A DNA stretch of 64,000 bases from Nitrospirota bacterium (GTDB lineage: Bacteria; Nitrospirota; Thermodesulfovibrionia; UBA6902). Where the stretch lies: assembly GCA_016234115.1 (NCBI GenBank), contig JACRHD010000008.1:62001-126000 (forward strand), given 5' to 3'. Positions 30,904 through 39,215 of this stretch are shown here, one piece after another. Position numbers and translations under genes: made by a program. The first letter of the stretch is position 1. Each line of letters begins with the position of its first letter. Below the pieces are notes generated by a model. The model had not been told where the DNA came from, searched no databases, and saw only the letters and a program-made list of their open reading frames with translations.

Positions 30904-32889
30904 CTATGCCTTCACCCTTGTCAGCCTCATAGCATTGGATATTACAAGAAGGCTCAATCCCATGTCCCCTATTCCCACGGCGACCCACAGGTTGATCAGG
31001 CCGAGCGACGCCAGGACGGTGAAACTGCCTTTGATCAGGACGGAGACCACGACATTTTGCCGGACAACGCTCATCGTCTTCCTGCTGAGCCTGATGAGGT
31101 ACTCTATCCGGGACAGATCATCCTGCATCAGGGCTATGTCGGCGGTTTCTATGGCAGCATCGGAGCCGATGGTCCCCATCGCGATCCCGACGCCGGCAGC
31201 GGCAAGGGCAGGGGCGTCATTCACCCCGTCGCCGACCATGGCTACGGAGCCGAAACGTTGTGAGAGTTTTTCAACGACCTTCACCTTGTCCTCAGGCAGC
31301 AGTCCCGCGTGATGCTCGTCGATGCCAATTTTTTGGGCCAGGGCAGAGGCGACCCTCTTATTGTCGCCTGTAAGCATCTCCGTCCTTATATTCAATTCCT
31401 TCAGGTGAGAAATAATTAATTTCGCGTCGTCCCTAACCTTGTCACCAAGCGCTATGACGCCTACCGCCTCAGTCTCGCTGGAAATAAAGATCGCCGTCTT
31501 GCCCTCAGTTTCAAAGCGCGATAATTCCTCGTGATAAGAGACATCAGCAGGGAGCTCGGCGGTCAGGTCTCCGAAAAGGTTTCTCGAACCGGAATAATAG
31601 GTCTTGCCCCCGATCCTGCCCTCAAGCCCCTTTCCCCTTCTGTACTTGAACCCGGTCGTCTCTCTTAGCGTTATATTGTCCGAATGGGCCTTCCTGAGCA
31701 CGGCCTTTGCAATAGGATGCGCGGAGCGGGACTCAAGGGACGCGGCAATGGAGAGCACTTCCTCCCGGGAATGACCGCTGAAGCCGATGATGTCCAGCAC
31801 CTCCAGCCTGCCCCTGGTCAGGGTGCCGGTTTTATCGAAGGCGCAGGCCTTGATCCTGTTCATCTCTTCAAGGAACCCGGCGCCTTTTATCAATACGCCG
31901 TGTCTTGCCGCGCTCGTTATCGCGGAGACCATGGCGACCGGCGTGGATATGGCCATCGCGCAGGGGCATGAGACTACCAACAGCACAAGCGCCCGGTAAA
32001 ACCAGACCTGCCAGTCATATCCCAGGATAAAAGTCGGTATCAAAAAAGCCGCGAAGGCCAGGCCGATTACCGAAGGCGTGTAGTAATGGGAAAACCTGTC
32101 GATGTACTTCTCGGTCTTTGATTTCTTTTTCTCAGCGTCTTCGACCAGCTTGATGATCTTTGCAAGCAGGGTGTCCTCCGCTTTTTTCCCGACCTCCACC
32201 TCGAGATAGCCGTCCTCATTCATGGTGCCGGCAAATACTGCGTCACCTTCCACCTTTTCTATGGGCAGAGATTCTCCGGTGATGGTGGATTCGTCGATGG
32301 CAGAATGCCCCGACGTTACCTTCCCGTCCAGCGCAATCCTCTCGCCGGGCCGCACAATAAGTGTGTCCGCTATTTGAATTTCATGGACGTGCAATTTGAT
32401 CTCTTTGCCTGCCCTTCTGACCCTTGCGGTCTCGGGGGCGAGACTCAGCAGCCGGCTTATCGATCTCCTGGCGTTGTCCGAGGCGTAATCTTCCAGAAAC
32501 TCCGCAACGAAAAACAGAAATATTACCGACGCGCCCTCCTCTCCATGACCGATGAAGAAGGCCCCGACAGAGGCGATGCTCATAAGGCAGTTCATATCGA
32601 GGCGACGTTTGAGAATGGACCGGCCGGCCTTTTTAAAGATGCCCCTGCCGGCTACCGCGACTACGGCAACGAACATCAACTGCGATGCCAGGTGGTACGG
32701 CGTCAGGAATTCAGTTGCAAGGCCCGCTGTCAGGAGTATGGTTGCGGACACTGCGGTGAGCAGATTCTCGCGCTTCCAGAAAGAGGGCTTTTCCTCGAAG
32801 AAATCGACTGCGCAGCATGAGCAGGTCTTGTCGTCCGCGGCGCAACTGTCGACGCCGACTTTTAATAATTTGATCTTACTCTCTGACAT
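30904..32889 (-). CDS. Heavy-metal P1B-type ATPase (Zn/Cd/Pb class)
   Basis: This 661-residue inner-membrane efflux pump has the ion-binding CPC of TM6 (SC308PC310AMA), the phosphorylation motif DKTGTLTRG, SRSAHPIA (the class HP motif), TGES and GDGVNDAPAL. There is no HMA domain, but the N terminus has a small Cys cluster, C16, C23, C25, C26. CPC with the HP locus and a late ISNAMRL end fits the Zn2+/Cd2+/Pb2+ ZntA/CadA type. The regulator gene upstream overlaps by 14 bases, so the pump is expressed in a metal-responsive operon. Confidence 0.95.
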   Translation of the reverse strand: MSESKIKLLKVGVDSCAADDKTCSCCAVDFFEEKPSFWKRENLLTAVSATILLTAGLATEFLTPYHLASQLMFVAVVAVAGRGIFKKAGRSILKRRLDMNCLMSIASVGAFFIGHGEEGASVIFLFFVAEFLEDYASDNARRSISRLLSLAPETARVRRAGKEIKLHVHEIQIADTLIVRPGERIALDGKVTSGHSAIDESTITGESLPIEKVEGDAVFAGTMNEDGYLEVEVGKKAEDTLLAKIIKLVEDAEKKKSKTEKYIDRFSHYYTPSVIGLAFAAFLIPTFILGYDWQVWFYRALVLLVVSCPCAMAISTPVAMVSAITSAARHGVLIKGAGFLEEMNRIKACAFDKTGTLTRGRLEVLDIIGFSGHSREEVLSIAASLESRSAHPIAKAVLRKAHSDNITLRETTGFKYRRGKGLEGRIGGKTYYSGSRNLFGDLTAELPADVSYHEELSRFETEGKTAIFISSETEAVGVIALGDKVRDDAKLIISHLKELNIRTEMLTGDNKRVASALAQKIGIDEHHAGLLPEDKVKVVEKLSQRFGSVAMVGDGVNDAPALAAAGVGIAMGTIGSDAAIETADIALMQDDLSRIEYLIRLSRKTMSVVRQNVVVSVLIKGSFTVLASLGLINLWVAVGIGDMGLSLLVISNAMRLTRVKA

Positions 32890-33238
32890 GTTTTAGTCCC
32901 TCATTAAATAATGTCTCGATATGCCCGTCGTCAAGCGAGTAATACACCATCTTGGACTCTTTTCTGAATTTGACCAGCCGCATGTTCCTGAGGACCCTCA
33001 ACTGGTGCGAGATGGCCGAGACACTGACGCCGATTACAGCCGAGATATCACAGACGCAGAGCTCTGCCTGTGAGAGGGCATGGATTATCCTCGTGCGCGT
33101 AGGATCAGCCAGCACGCTGAAGGTCTCCGACAACCTGCCTGCCTCCTCCCCTGTGAGCATCCCCTTCCTGACGGCGGCGACTCTCCTCTTGTCCACCGTT
33201 CTTACCTCGCAGATGTCATTATGTTTATTCCTGATCAC
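32876..33238 (-). CDS. ArsR/SmtB-family metal-sensing repressor (CadC-like)
   Basis: This is a winged-helix repressor of about 120 residues. The DNA-recognition helix is VSVSAISHQLRVLRNMRLV. The metal site ELCVCDIS matches the alpha3 CxC pair of CadC/ArsR sensors, and an N-terminal Cys (NDICEVRT) could supply the further ligand seen in CadC. Start GTG 33238 is chosen because AAGGGA lies six bases upstream and it leaves the operator free; GTG 33256 would lie inside the operator. The ATPase gene overlaps its end. Expected behaviour is release from DNA on Cd/Pb/Zn binding. Confidence 0.92.
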   Translation of the reverse strand: MIRNKHNDICEVRTVDKRRVAAVRKGMLTGEEAGRLSETFSVLADPTRTRIIHALSQAELCVCDISAVIGVSVSAISHQLRVLRNMRLVKFRKESKMVYYSLDDGHIETLFNEGLKHVRE

Positions 33239-33253
33239 GTTGCGTCCCTTTCT

Positions 33254-33275
33254 CACTTGAATACTTGTTCAAGTG
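33254..33275. promoter_or_regulatory. CadC/SmtB-type operator
   Basis: CACTTGAA-N6-TTCAAGTG is a perfect 8-6-8 inverted repeat, very close to known ArsR/SmtB-family operators. It overlaps the -10 region and the predicted transcription start of the repressor gene. Confidence 0.8.
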
Positions 33276-33300
33276 TAACATGTATAAAGACGCATGTCAA
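33272..33300 (-). promoter_or_regulatory. Promoter of the metal-efflux operon
   Basis: On the minus strand, TTGACA (33295-33300) and TACACT (33272-33277) are 17 bp apart. The -10 overlaps the operator palindrome, so bound repressor would block polymerase. Confidence 0.75.
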
Positions 33301-33352
33301 AGTTCACAGGAAGGGAAACTGAAACTGTATTCAGCCGCGGATTTTCGACGTA

Positions 33353-33412
33353 CCGTAGCGTCGGGGTTTATCCCCGACGAAAAGGCCGCCCCCGGTAAAT
33401 GAGGTCGCTACC
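33353..33412. repeat. Dispersed repeat (GTAGCGTCGGGGTTTATCC family)
   Basis: Inverted second copy of the unit at 5370-5428. It lies in the 435-base gap before the tetrahaem cytochrome gene, which also holds an ATTTCGGG/CCCGAAAT hairpin near 33446-33468. Confidence 0.75.
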
Positions 33413-33499
33413 GGTGCGATTAAAGGATGTTAAATAAGGGACCGATTTCGGGAAGGATTCCCGAAATACACGTGCTTGTCTCCCATGCACCGGAAAACG

Positions 33500-33548
33500 G
33501 CCTGAACGGCTTGAACCGCTTGAATCGGTTTAATCGGCTTGAGCGGTC
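33500..33548. repeat. Degenerate decamer tandem repeat (CGGCTTGAAC)
   Basis: About five imperfect copies of a 9-10-base unit, CGGCTTGAAC / CGCTTGAATC / GGTTTAATCG. A shorter related tract, GGTTTGAAC twice, lies at 57664-57690. Confidence 0.7.
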
Positions 33549-33673
33549 TGTACAATTCAGCTCGCGGCATTGTTGAAAAGAATGTCCAGATTGGTAAAAT
33601 AGCGTGTGCAAAAGTTCACAAAAAATTCATTCACCGGCAGGTATAATAAGAATAATTTGGCGACAACTATTTT

Positions 33674-34855
33674 ATGAAAATACGTGTACTTCTGATTAAC
33701 CTCTTGCTGCTGACCCTCTTCTCTCCGTTGCCCGCGAACGGAAAAGAGCGTGTCCTGAACATCCTGTACACGGGAAGCCTGCAGGGCGAGCTTGAGCCGT
33801 GCGGCTGTTCCCCGAAGATCGACATCGGAGGGGTTGCAAGGCTTTCAGGATATCTGAAGGAAAATAGAAAAGGACTTTCGCCTTATCTCCTGATCGACGC
33901 CGGCAATTTCAGCGGCGATGACACGCCGCAGGGCAGACTCAAGACCGAGACCCTGCTGAGGGCTTACGGCATCATCGGTTATGACGCGGTGGCTTTCAGG
34001 GAAAGGGAAGCGGCCCTGCCGGAAGATTTTCTGTCCCAGGTCTCGAAACAAAACAAGATACGTGTAATAATCGACTCTCCTCATTATACAAAGTCTCTGT
34101 TGACAAGCAGGGACAAAGTGAACATTAATATCGGCACAAACACGGACGGGCACGAGAAAGGCAGGCTCAATATACTTCTCTCCGATGCCCCGCTGTCGGA
34201 CGTCGAAAAAGGCATCAAAGAGTGGGATGTGATAATATTATCTTCAGGAGAAGAGCTTGAGGGACCTCTTAAGTCAAACGGGACTATTATTGTCTCGGGT
34301 TCCCTGAAAGGCAAAAAGCTGGGGATACTGACCCTGCAGCTTGATAAGTCCGGAAATATCAGGAATTACAGGCACAGGTGGTTGCCGCTGGGCAGCGATA
34401 TAAAGGAAGACCCTGTCGTCCGCGGCATCTTAAATGATTACGACTCACGGGTAGCAAGGCTTTTTCAGGAAGATACGGCGCTCGCCGCTGAAACCGACTA
34501 CCTTGGCGCGCAGAAATGCGCCGAATGCCACCAGCCCTACGCGGAAAGCTGGAAGAAGACGAGACACGCCGCTGCATTTGCTCATCTGGAACAGACGGGG
34601 AAGTCACTCGATCCCGAGTGCGTAGGGTGTCATTCGACAGGTTTCGGGGAGACAGGCGGCTTTCACAATATTAAATCGACGCCGGGACTCGCGGACGTTC
34701 AGTGTGAAGAATGCCACGGCGCGGGAAGAGGACATTTGGCCGATCCCGAGAAACCGCTGCGGCCAGTGAAGGAGTCGGTGTGTTTAAAATGTCATACAAA
34801 AGACAGGAGCCCGGATTTCAACTATCCGGTCTATCTGGAAAAAATTAAACATTAG
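33674..34855 (+). CDS. Tetrahaem cytochrome c with UshA-like N-terminal domain
   Basis: This 393-residue periplasmic protein has a signal peptide (1-23). Residues about 27-260 resemble the metallophosphoesterase N-domain of 5'-nucleotidase-like proteins (ILYTGSLQGELEPCGCSPKIDIGGVARLSGYL). The usual metal residues are mostly lost, and an intact esterase is unlikely. The C-terminal third carries four CXXCH haem sites: CAECH (282), CVGCH (316), CEECH (344) and CLKCH (370), in the arrangement of cytochrome c554-like proteins. It shares a transcript with dsbA 18 bases downstream. It probably moves electrons in the periplasm, but the partner is unknown. Confidence 0.88.
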   Translation: MKIRVLLINLLLLTLFSPLPANGKERVLNILYTGSLQGELEPCGCSPKIDIGGVARLSGYLKENRKGLSPYLLIDAGNFSGDDTPQGRLKTETLLRAYGIIGYDAVAFREREAALPEDFLSQVSKQNKIRVIIDSPHYTKSLLTSRDKVNINIGTNTDGHEKGRLNILLSDAPLSDVEKGIKEWDVIILSSGEELEGPLKSNGTIIVSGSLKGKKLGILTLQLDKSGNIRNYRHRWLPLGSDIKEDPVVRGILNDYDSRVARLFQEDTALAAETDYLGAQKCAECHQPYAESWKKTRHAAAFAHLEQTGKSLDPECVGCHSTGFGETGGFHNIKSTPGLADVQCEECHGAGRGHLADPEKPLRPVKESVCLKCHTKDRSPDFNYPVYLEKIKH

Positions 34856-34873
34856 CCGAGCAGGAGGAAGAAA

Positions 34874-35509
34874 ATGACGGCAGCAAGATTTTTTATGGTC
34901 ATGTTTTTTTTGGTCGCAACGCCGTTTTATATTAACGCCGCGGCGGCGGAAGAACCGGATATCAGGGGAGAATACATCACGGTGCCGCCTTTTAAGTTTA
35001 TTTTTGACGGGCAGCAGGTTGAGGTCATGGAATTTTTCAGCTTTTATTGCGGGCACTGTTATCAGTTTGAGAAATCAATAGCCGTAATCAAGGGAAACTT
35101 CCCTAAAAAGATCAAATGGAGATATATGCCGGTATACTGGGGAAAGGGCTCGTCAAAGCCCGGAGAGGCCTACATGATCGCGGAAGAAATGGGAAAGGGC
35201 GAGCAGATGAAGAAGGCCCTTTTCGAGGCCGCCTTTCTTGAAAAAAGAGACATCGGCGATTTAACGGTCCTGGAGAGTCTCGGAGACAGGCTGGGGCTCG
35301 GTTTTGATTTCAGCCGCAAGCTCAGGGGGGGCGAAAAGGCCAGGGAGGCAAACGCGCTCCTGATAATGCTGGAAACGTATAAAATCGAAGAGACCCCATC
35401 GATCATCATCGCGGGCAATATAAAGGTTACCCCGCATATGACGAATGACAGTATGGAGCTTTTCAGGGAAAATATAATTACGATCATCAAAAGCATTCTA
35501 AACAGGTAA
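34874..35509 (+). CDS. dsbA: DsbA-type thiol:disulfide oxidoreductase
   Basis: This 211-residue periplasmic protein has a signal peptide (1-25) and a thioredoxin fold with the active site C59-G-H-C62 (EFFSFYCGHCYQFE). The inserted helical domain and the cis-Pro loop EETPSIII are present. It donates disulfides to exported proteins. It lies directly behind a multihaem cytochrome gene, whose cysteines depend on the periplasmic thiol system. GAGGAAGAAA precedes ATG. Confidence 0.92.
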   Translation: MTAARFFMVMFFLVATPFYINAAAAEEPDIRGEYITVPPFKFIFDGQQVEVMEFFSFYCGHCYQFEKSIAVIKGNFPKKIKWRYMPVYWGKGSSKPGEAYMIAEEMGKGEQMKKALFEAAFLEKRDIGDLTVLESLGDRLGLGFDFSRKLRGGEKAREANALLIMLETYKIEETPSIIIAGNIKVTPHMTNDSMELFRENIITIIKSILNR

Positions 35510-35554
35510 GGGCGAGACAGTGCTGTTGAAAGAACTGAACGGGATGTAAAATAT

Positions 35555-35685
35555 GTCATTCCCGCAGTCCTTAAGCGGGAATCCATGGTTTGAAAAAGTT
35601 GGATTAGATAAACTTCACGCTTTGACAGGCCCAACCGGTAGTCTGTCAGAGTGTGGATGCCCGACCAAAAAACTTCGGGCATGAC
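35555..35685. repeat. Dispersed palindromic repeat (GTCATTCCCG family)
   Basis: GTCATTCCCGCAGTCC arms and a CGGGCATGAC partner enclose a 90-base middle. It lies in the dsbA-tsaB gap. Confidence 0.8.
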
Positions 35686-35726
35686 AAGGTTCTTGCAACA
35701 TTATATAAGAGCTAATTTAAAATCAT

Positions 35727-36413
35727 ATGAAAATCCTCGCAATTGAAACCTCAACCGTCGCCGGCAGCGTCGCCATATTCGACGACAGCTCCGGGCTGAT
35801 AGGAGAAGTCAGGGTGGACGTCAGGATCGCCCACGCAGAGAGGCTGATGCCGTCCATTGAATGGCTCATGAAGGCGTCCGCCGTATCCATCCACGACATC
35901 GACGCCTTTGCGGTGTCGATAGGTCCGGGTTCTTTTACAGGACTCAGGATCGGCCTCAGCACCGTGAAGGGGTTTTCATACGCTGCCGGGAAGCCTGTGG
36001 TCCCCGTGCGGACCCTTGACGCCTTTGCAAGGACGCTGCCTTTCTGTTCATACCAGATATGTCCTATGTTTGATGCAAGAAAGAATGAGGTATACGCGGC
36101 GCTGTACAAGTGGGAAGACAACACCTGCAAAAAGGTCCTGCCTGAGACGGCGCTCGGCCCTGCGGAGTTGATGAAGGAGATCCATGAGCGCACTGTGTTT
36201 ATGGGAGACGGCGCCCGGCTATACGGGGAGATCATCTCCGGCGCGCTGCATGACAACGCGGTGTTTGCTCCTGGCTCGAGAATGTCTCCTTCGGCCTCTG
36301 CCGTGGCGGAAATAGCGGTTGAACATATAGGGCAGGGACTGATCGCCGACCCCGTTGGTCTTACACCTTTTTATTTGCGCAAATCCGAGGCGGAGATCCG
36401 TTGGAAGAGATAA
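35727..36413 (+). CDS. tsaB: tRNA threonylcarbamoyladenosine biosynthesis protein TsaB
   Basis: This 228-residue ASKHA-fold partner of TsaD/TsaE is needed for the t6A37 modification. Motifs are ILAIETST at the start, HAERLMPSIEWL, and SIGPGSFTGLRIGLSTVKGF. The C-terminal part is complete. It overlaps rimI by 13 bases, a common bacterial pairing. TsaD is not adjacent. Confidence 0.95.
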   Translation: MKILAIETSTVAGSVAIFDDSSGLIGEVRVDVRIAHAERLMPSIEWLMKASAVSIHDIDAFAVSIGPGSFTGLRIGLSTVKGFSYAAGKPVVPVRTLDAFARTLPFCSYQICPMFDARKNEVYAALYKWEDNTCKKVLPETALGPAELMKEIHERTVFMGDGARLYGEIISGALHDNAVFAPGSRMSPSASAVAEIAVEHIGQGLIADPVGLTPFYLRKSEAEIRWKR

Positions 36414-36871
36414 TAATCAGAAAAATGAGGCCTGACGACCTTGAGCAGGTCCATGACCTGGAAGTCGTGTGTCACCCGACTCCCTGGTCGGTCACTTCGT
36501 TCAGATTTGAGCTTGAAAACAGGGACGCAATCCTGAAGGTGGCTGTATCGGAAGGCCGTGTCATCGGTTATGTATGCGTGAGGACAATTCTCGACGTCAC
36601 TCATCTCCTGAATATCGCGGTCCTGCCGGGGGCCCGGCGAGAAGGGGTCGGAGGCATGCTTCTGAGGAACGTCCTCGATGAACTGAAGCGGCTGAAACCG
36701 GGCATATGCCTCACCCTTGAAGTAAGAGAGGCTAACGCCGCTGCAAGAAGATTGTATGAGAAATTCGGTTTCAGGGCGACCGGAAGGCGAAAGCGTTATT
36801 ATCAGGAGCCTGAAGACGATGCCATATTAATGGAGCGTAGGGGCGACCCGCCGGGTCGCCCCTACGGTTAA
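36401..36871 (+). CDS. rimI: RimI-like N-acetyltransferase
   Basis: This 156-residue GNAT enzyme, by homology, acetylates the N terminus of ribosomal protein S18 or other proteins. The acetyl-CoA loop is VLPGARREGVGGML, and NAAARRLYEKFGF is the typical C-terminal motif. The start is TTG 36401 inside tsaB. The last nine residues (GDPPGRPYG) are read from a perfect palindrome, so the original stop was lost to a repeat insertion or extension. Confidence 0.9.
   Translation: MEEIIIRKMRPDDLEQVHDLEVVCHPTPWSVTSFRFELENRDAILKVAVSEGRVIGYVCVRTILDVTHLLNIAVLPGARREGVGGMLLRNVLDELKRLKPGICLTLEVREANAAARRLYEKFGFRATGRRKRYYQEPEDDAILMERRGDPPGRPYG
36836..36867. repeat. Perfect palindrome at the rimI 3' end
   Basis: GTAGGGGCGACCCG and CGGGTCGCCCCTAC flank a two-base centre. 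It provides the rimI C-terminal codons and separates convergent genes, so it may also act as a transcription block. There is no T run. Confidence 0.8.
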
Positions 36872-37962
36872 TAACAGCTCATCAGAAACCTTTCATACAT
36901 CAGCGCGATCTCATCCCACAGGAACCCGGAGGCGTACTTCCGTCCCTTATCGCCAAGTTGTTCCCTTAAACTTTTGTCCTCTAAAAGCACGGAAAGCTTG
37001 TCGGCCAGGTCCTGCGGGGAACCGCTCCTGAATGTGAGACCTATCCCGTTGTCCGCGATGTACCTTAACTCCGGTATATCGCTTGCGATGACGGCCTTGC
37101 CGCAGGCCAGGGCCTCAAGGATGCTTACAGGATGCGCCTCATGCCTGGACGGCAGAACAAATACCTTTGCCTTTGACATCAGCTTGACCTTTTCTTCACC
37201 GACGACAAACCCCGCGTAGCTGACCCTTTCTCTCAAACCTTCGGGCAACTTCCTGATAAGCCCGGCCACGCTGTTGAATTCATATCCGGCAAGGACCAGC
37301 TTCAACCCTTTGAATCTGCCGGCCACCGGCACAAAGGCATCCATCAGGATATCAAGGCCCTTTGTATAACTGTCGATCCTGCTTAAAAAGAGGACATAAT
37401 CTCCCTCTTCCGGTCCGACCTTGAGAAGTCCCCGGTCTATGCCGTTTGGTATTACCGCGCTCCGCCGGGACCTTTCCTTCAGCCTGTCCATTCCTACGTC
37501 CGTTACGAATATGAAATTATCGTATAAATGAGGATACACAGTCTCCACTATGTACATCGGCAGGCTGTAGAGGGGATTATATTTTTTAAAAGCATGGGGT
37601 CCTGTGATGCCCTGCACCTGGAGTATCGAAGGCGTCTTCGATCTAAACCTGCTGAGAAACGGCGTCATCGGGATGAAATTCTCTACGATGACGTCGAAGT
37701 CGTTCCCGTATCTCTTTACATATTCGGAGGCCTTCAGTGTATAGGCAAGGACACTCAATGTAAGATTCTTGCTCTCCGTTCCGACAAACACATGTCTCAG
37801 CCCCTGTATCTCGCCGTCCTTTGCCCCGGGGTATCTCATGCAGACAAGTGTAATGTCGTGCCTTTCCTTCAACCTGCCGTAAATCTCATACGCCCTTACA
37901 GTGCCCCCTCCGGAGCCGAAGGGATTGCCGAGACTTTCATAGATGAGCTGGAGTATCTTCAT
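36868..37962 (-). CDS. Glycosyltransferase family 4 protein
   Basis: This 364-residue GT-B enzyme has a VRAYEIYGRLKERHDITLVC N-terminal domain and a C-terminal donor site with VLFLSRIDSYTKGLDILMDAF, the HEAHPVSILEALACGKAVIASDIPEL acid-base block and a final DKGRKYASGFLW. It is last in the minus-strand glycan cluster and converges on rimI. It is a close paralogue of the next gene (38095-39210), sharing the YPGAKDGEIQGLRH segment, so a tandem duplication is likely. Donor and acceptor are unknown. Confidence 0.9.
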   Translation of the reverse strand: MKILQLIYESLGNPFGSGGGTVRAYEIYGRLKERHDITLVCMRYPGAKDGEIQGLRHVFVGTESKNLTLSVLAYTLKASEYVKRYGNDFDVIVENFIPMTPFLSRFRSKTPSILQVQGITGPHAFKKYNPLYSLPMYIVETVYPHLYDNFIFVTDVGMDRLKERSRRSAVIPNGIDRGLLKVGPEEGDYVLFLSRIDSYTKGLDILMDAFVPVAGRFKGLKLVLAGYEFNSVAGLIRKLPEGLRERVSYAGFVVGEEKVKLMSKAKVFVLPSRHEAHPVSILEALACGKAVIASDIPELRYIADNGIGLTFRSGSPQDLADKLSVLLEDKSLREQLGDKGRKYASGFLWDEIALMYERFLMSCY

Positions 37963-37978
37963 GAAGTTCTAATCATAA

Positions 37979-38093
37979 TCCTCAGATTACACAGATCAAC
38001 GCAGATTCCTTTTTATTGTTTTTTCTTAATATGTGGAATCTGCGAAATCTGTGGATTAAATTAATTCTTTCTCTGCGCCCTCTGTGGTTAACT
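37979..38093. repeat. Inverted repeats (CACAGATTAC / ACCACAGAG family)
   Basis: AGATTACACAGATCAACGCAG against CTGCGAAATCTGTGGATTAA, followed by a lone CTCTGTGGTTA arm. It lies between the two glycosyltransferase paralogues. Confidence 0.75.
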
Positions 38094-38094
38094 G

Positions 38095-39210
38095 TTATTC
38101 CTTTCTTATTACTTTTTCCAGAAAGGCCTCAAACCGCAAAGCTGTTTTGTCCCATGTGATGTCCTTTACCAAAGCCCGCCCCCTCTGTCCCATCTCGCGG
38201 AGGTCTTTTCCTGAGGCAAGGTCTTTCATGGCGCGGGCAAGGGCTGCGGCATTCCCCGTGGTGAAAGAGACGCCGGCCCTGTTTTCCGTTACATAACTCA
38301 GTTCAGGGATATCGCTTATGACAATCGCCTTCCCGCAGGCCAGCTCCTCGAGGACGGCTATGGGCTGGACCTCATGTCTTGAAGGCAGGACAACGAACAG
38401 CGCCCTTCTTATAATTTCAATCTTTTTATCGCCCGACACCCAACCCGGCAGTTCTATGCCCCCGCGCAGATCATCGGGCAGCTTCACAAGCATGTCTTTA
38501 AACTCTTCCATTTCCCTTCCGTCTCCGGCGATGACAAGCCTGATGCCGGGAAAGGACCCGTGAAAATCCTTATACGCCTCGACAAGGGTATCGAGCCCTT
38601 TTGCGTAGATATCGATCCTGCCGAAATAAAGGATGTAATTATCTTCTTCGGGCACGGCGTTCAACAGGGCGGGAGAGATGCCGTTTGGAATAATCTCGAT
38701 GCGCCCTCCCGGTCCCCTCTTCGGCAAAAACCTGTTGACGGTCTCCTTGCTTATAAAAATAAAATTGTCATAAAACAGGGGCCGCAGCTTCTCCAGGAAA
38801 TACAGCGTAGAGGCATAGGCGGGATTGTATTTTCTGAAATAGAGCCCCCCCGTATGTCCCTGTACCTGCAGGACTACGGGTCTCTTTGTGAAGCAATGCA
38901 GGAAGGTGGGAACGGCAGGGGAGAATTCTTCGATTATGACGTCGAACTCATCGCCGTATTTCGCGACAAAGACGGCGGCATTACAGGCATAAGACAACAG
39001 CGCCTTCGTAAAGTTTTTGCTCTCCGCTCCGGCGAATATGTGCCTCAGTCCCTCTATCTCTCCGTCCTTCGCGCCAGGATATTTCCTGCACAAAAGCGTT
39101 ATCTCATGGCGGTCCTTCAGACGACCGTAAATCTCATAGGCCCTCGTTCCGACCCCGCCGACGCCGAAATAATCACCCTTGCTTTCATAGAGGAGATGGA
39201 GGATTTTCAT
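38095..39210 (-). CDS. Glycosyltransferase family 4 protein (paralogue)
   Basis: This 371-residue GT-B enzyme counted from ATG 39210; a TTG nine bases earlier is less likely. It shares the layout of the previous gene: TRAYEIYGRLKDRHEITLLCRKYPGAKDGEIEG, IIPNGI, YFGRIDIYAKGLDTL and HEVQPIAVLEELACGKAIVISDIPEL. It is encoded five bases after wecB. It adds an unknown sugar in the same glycan. Confidence 0.9.
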   Translation of the reverse strand: MKILHLLYESKGDYFGVGGVGTRAYEIYGRLKDRHEITLLCRKYPGAKDGEIEGLRHIFAGAESKNFTKALLSYACNAAVFVAKYGDEFDVIIEEFSPAVPTFLHCFTKRPVVLQVQGHTGGLYFRKYNPAYASTLYFLEKLRPLFYDNFIFISKETVNRFLPKRGPGGRIEIIPNGISPALLNAVPEEDNYILYFGRIDIYAKGLDTLVEAYKDFHGSFPGIRLVIAGDGREMEEFKDMLVKLPDDLRGGIELPGWVSGDKKIEIIRRALFVVLPSRHEVQPIAVLEELACGKAIVISDIPELSYVTENRAGVSFTTGNAAALARAMKDLASGKDLREMGQRGRALVKDITWDKTALRFEAFLEKVIRKE

Positions 39211-39215
39211 ATCTT

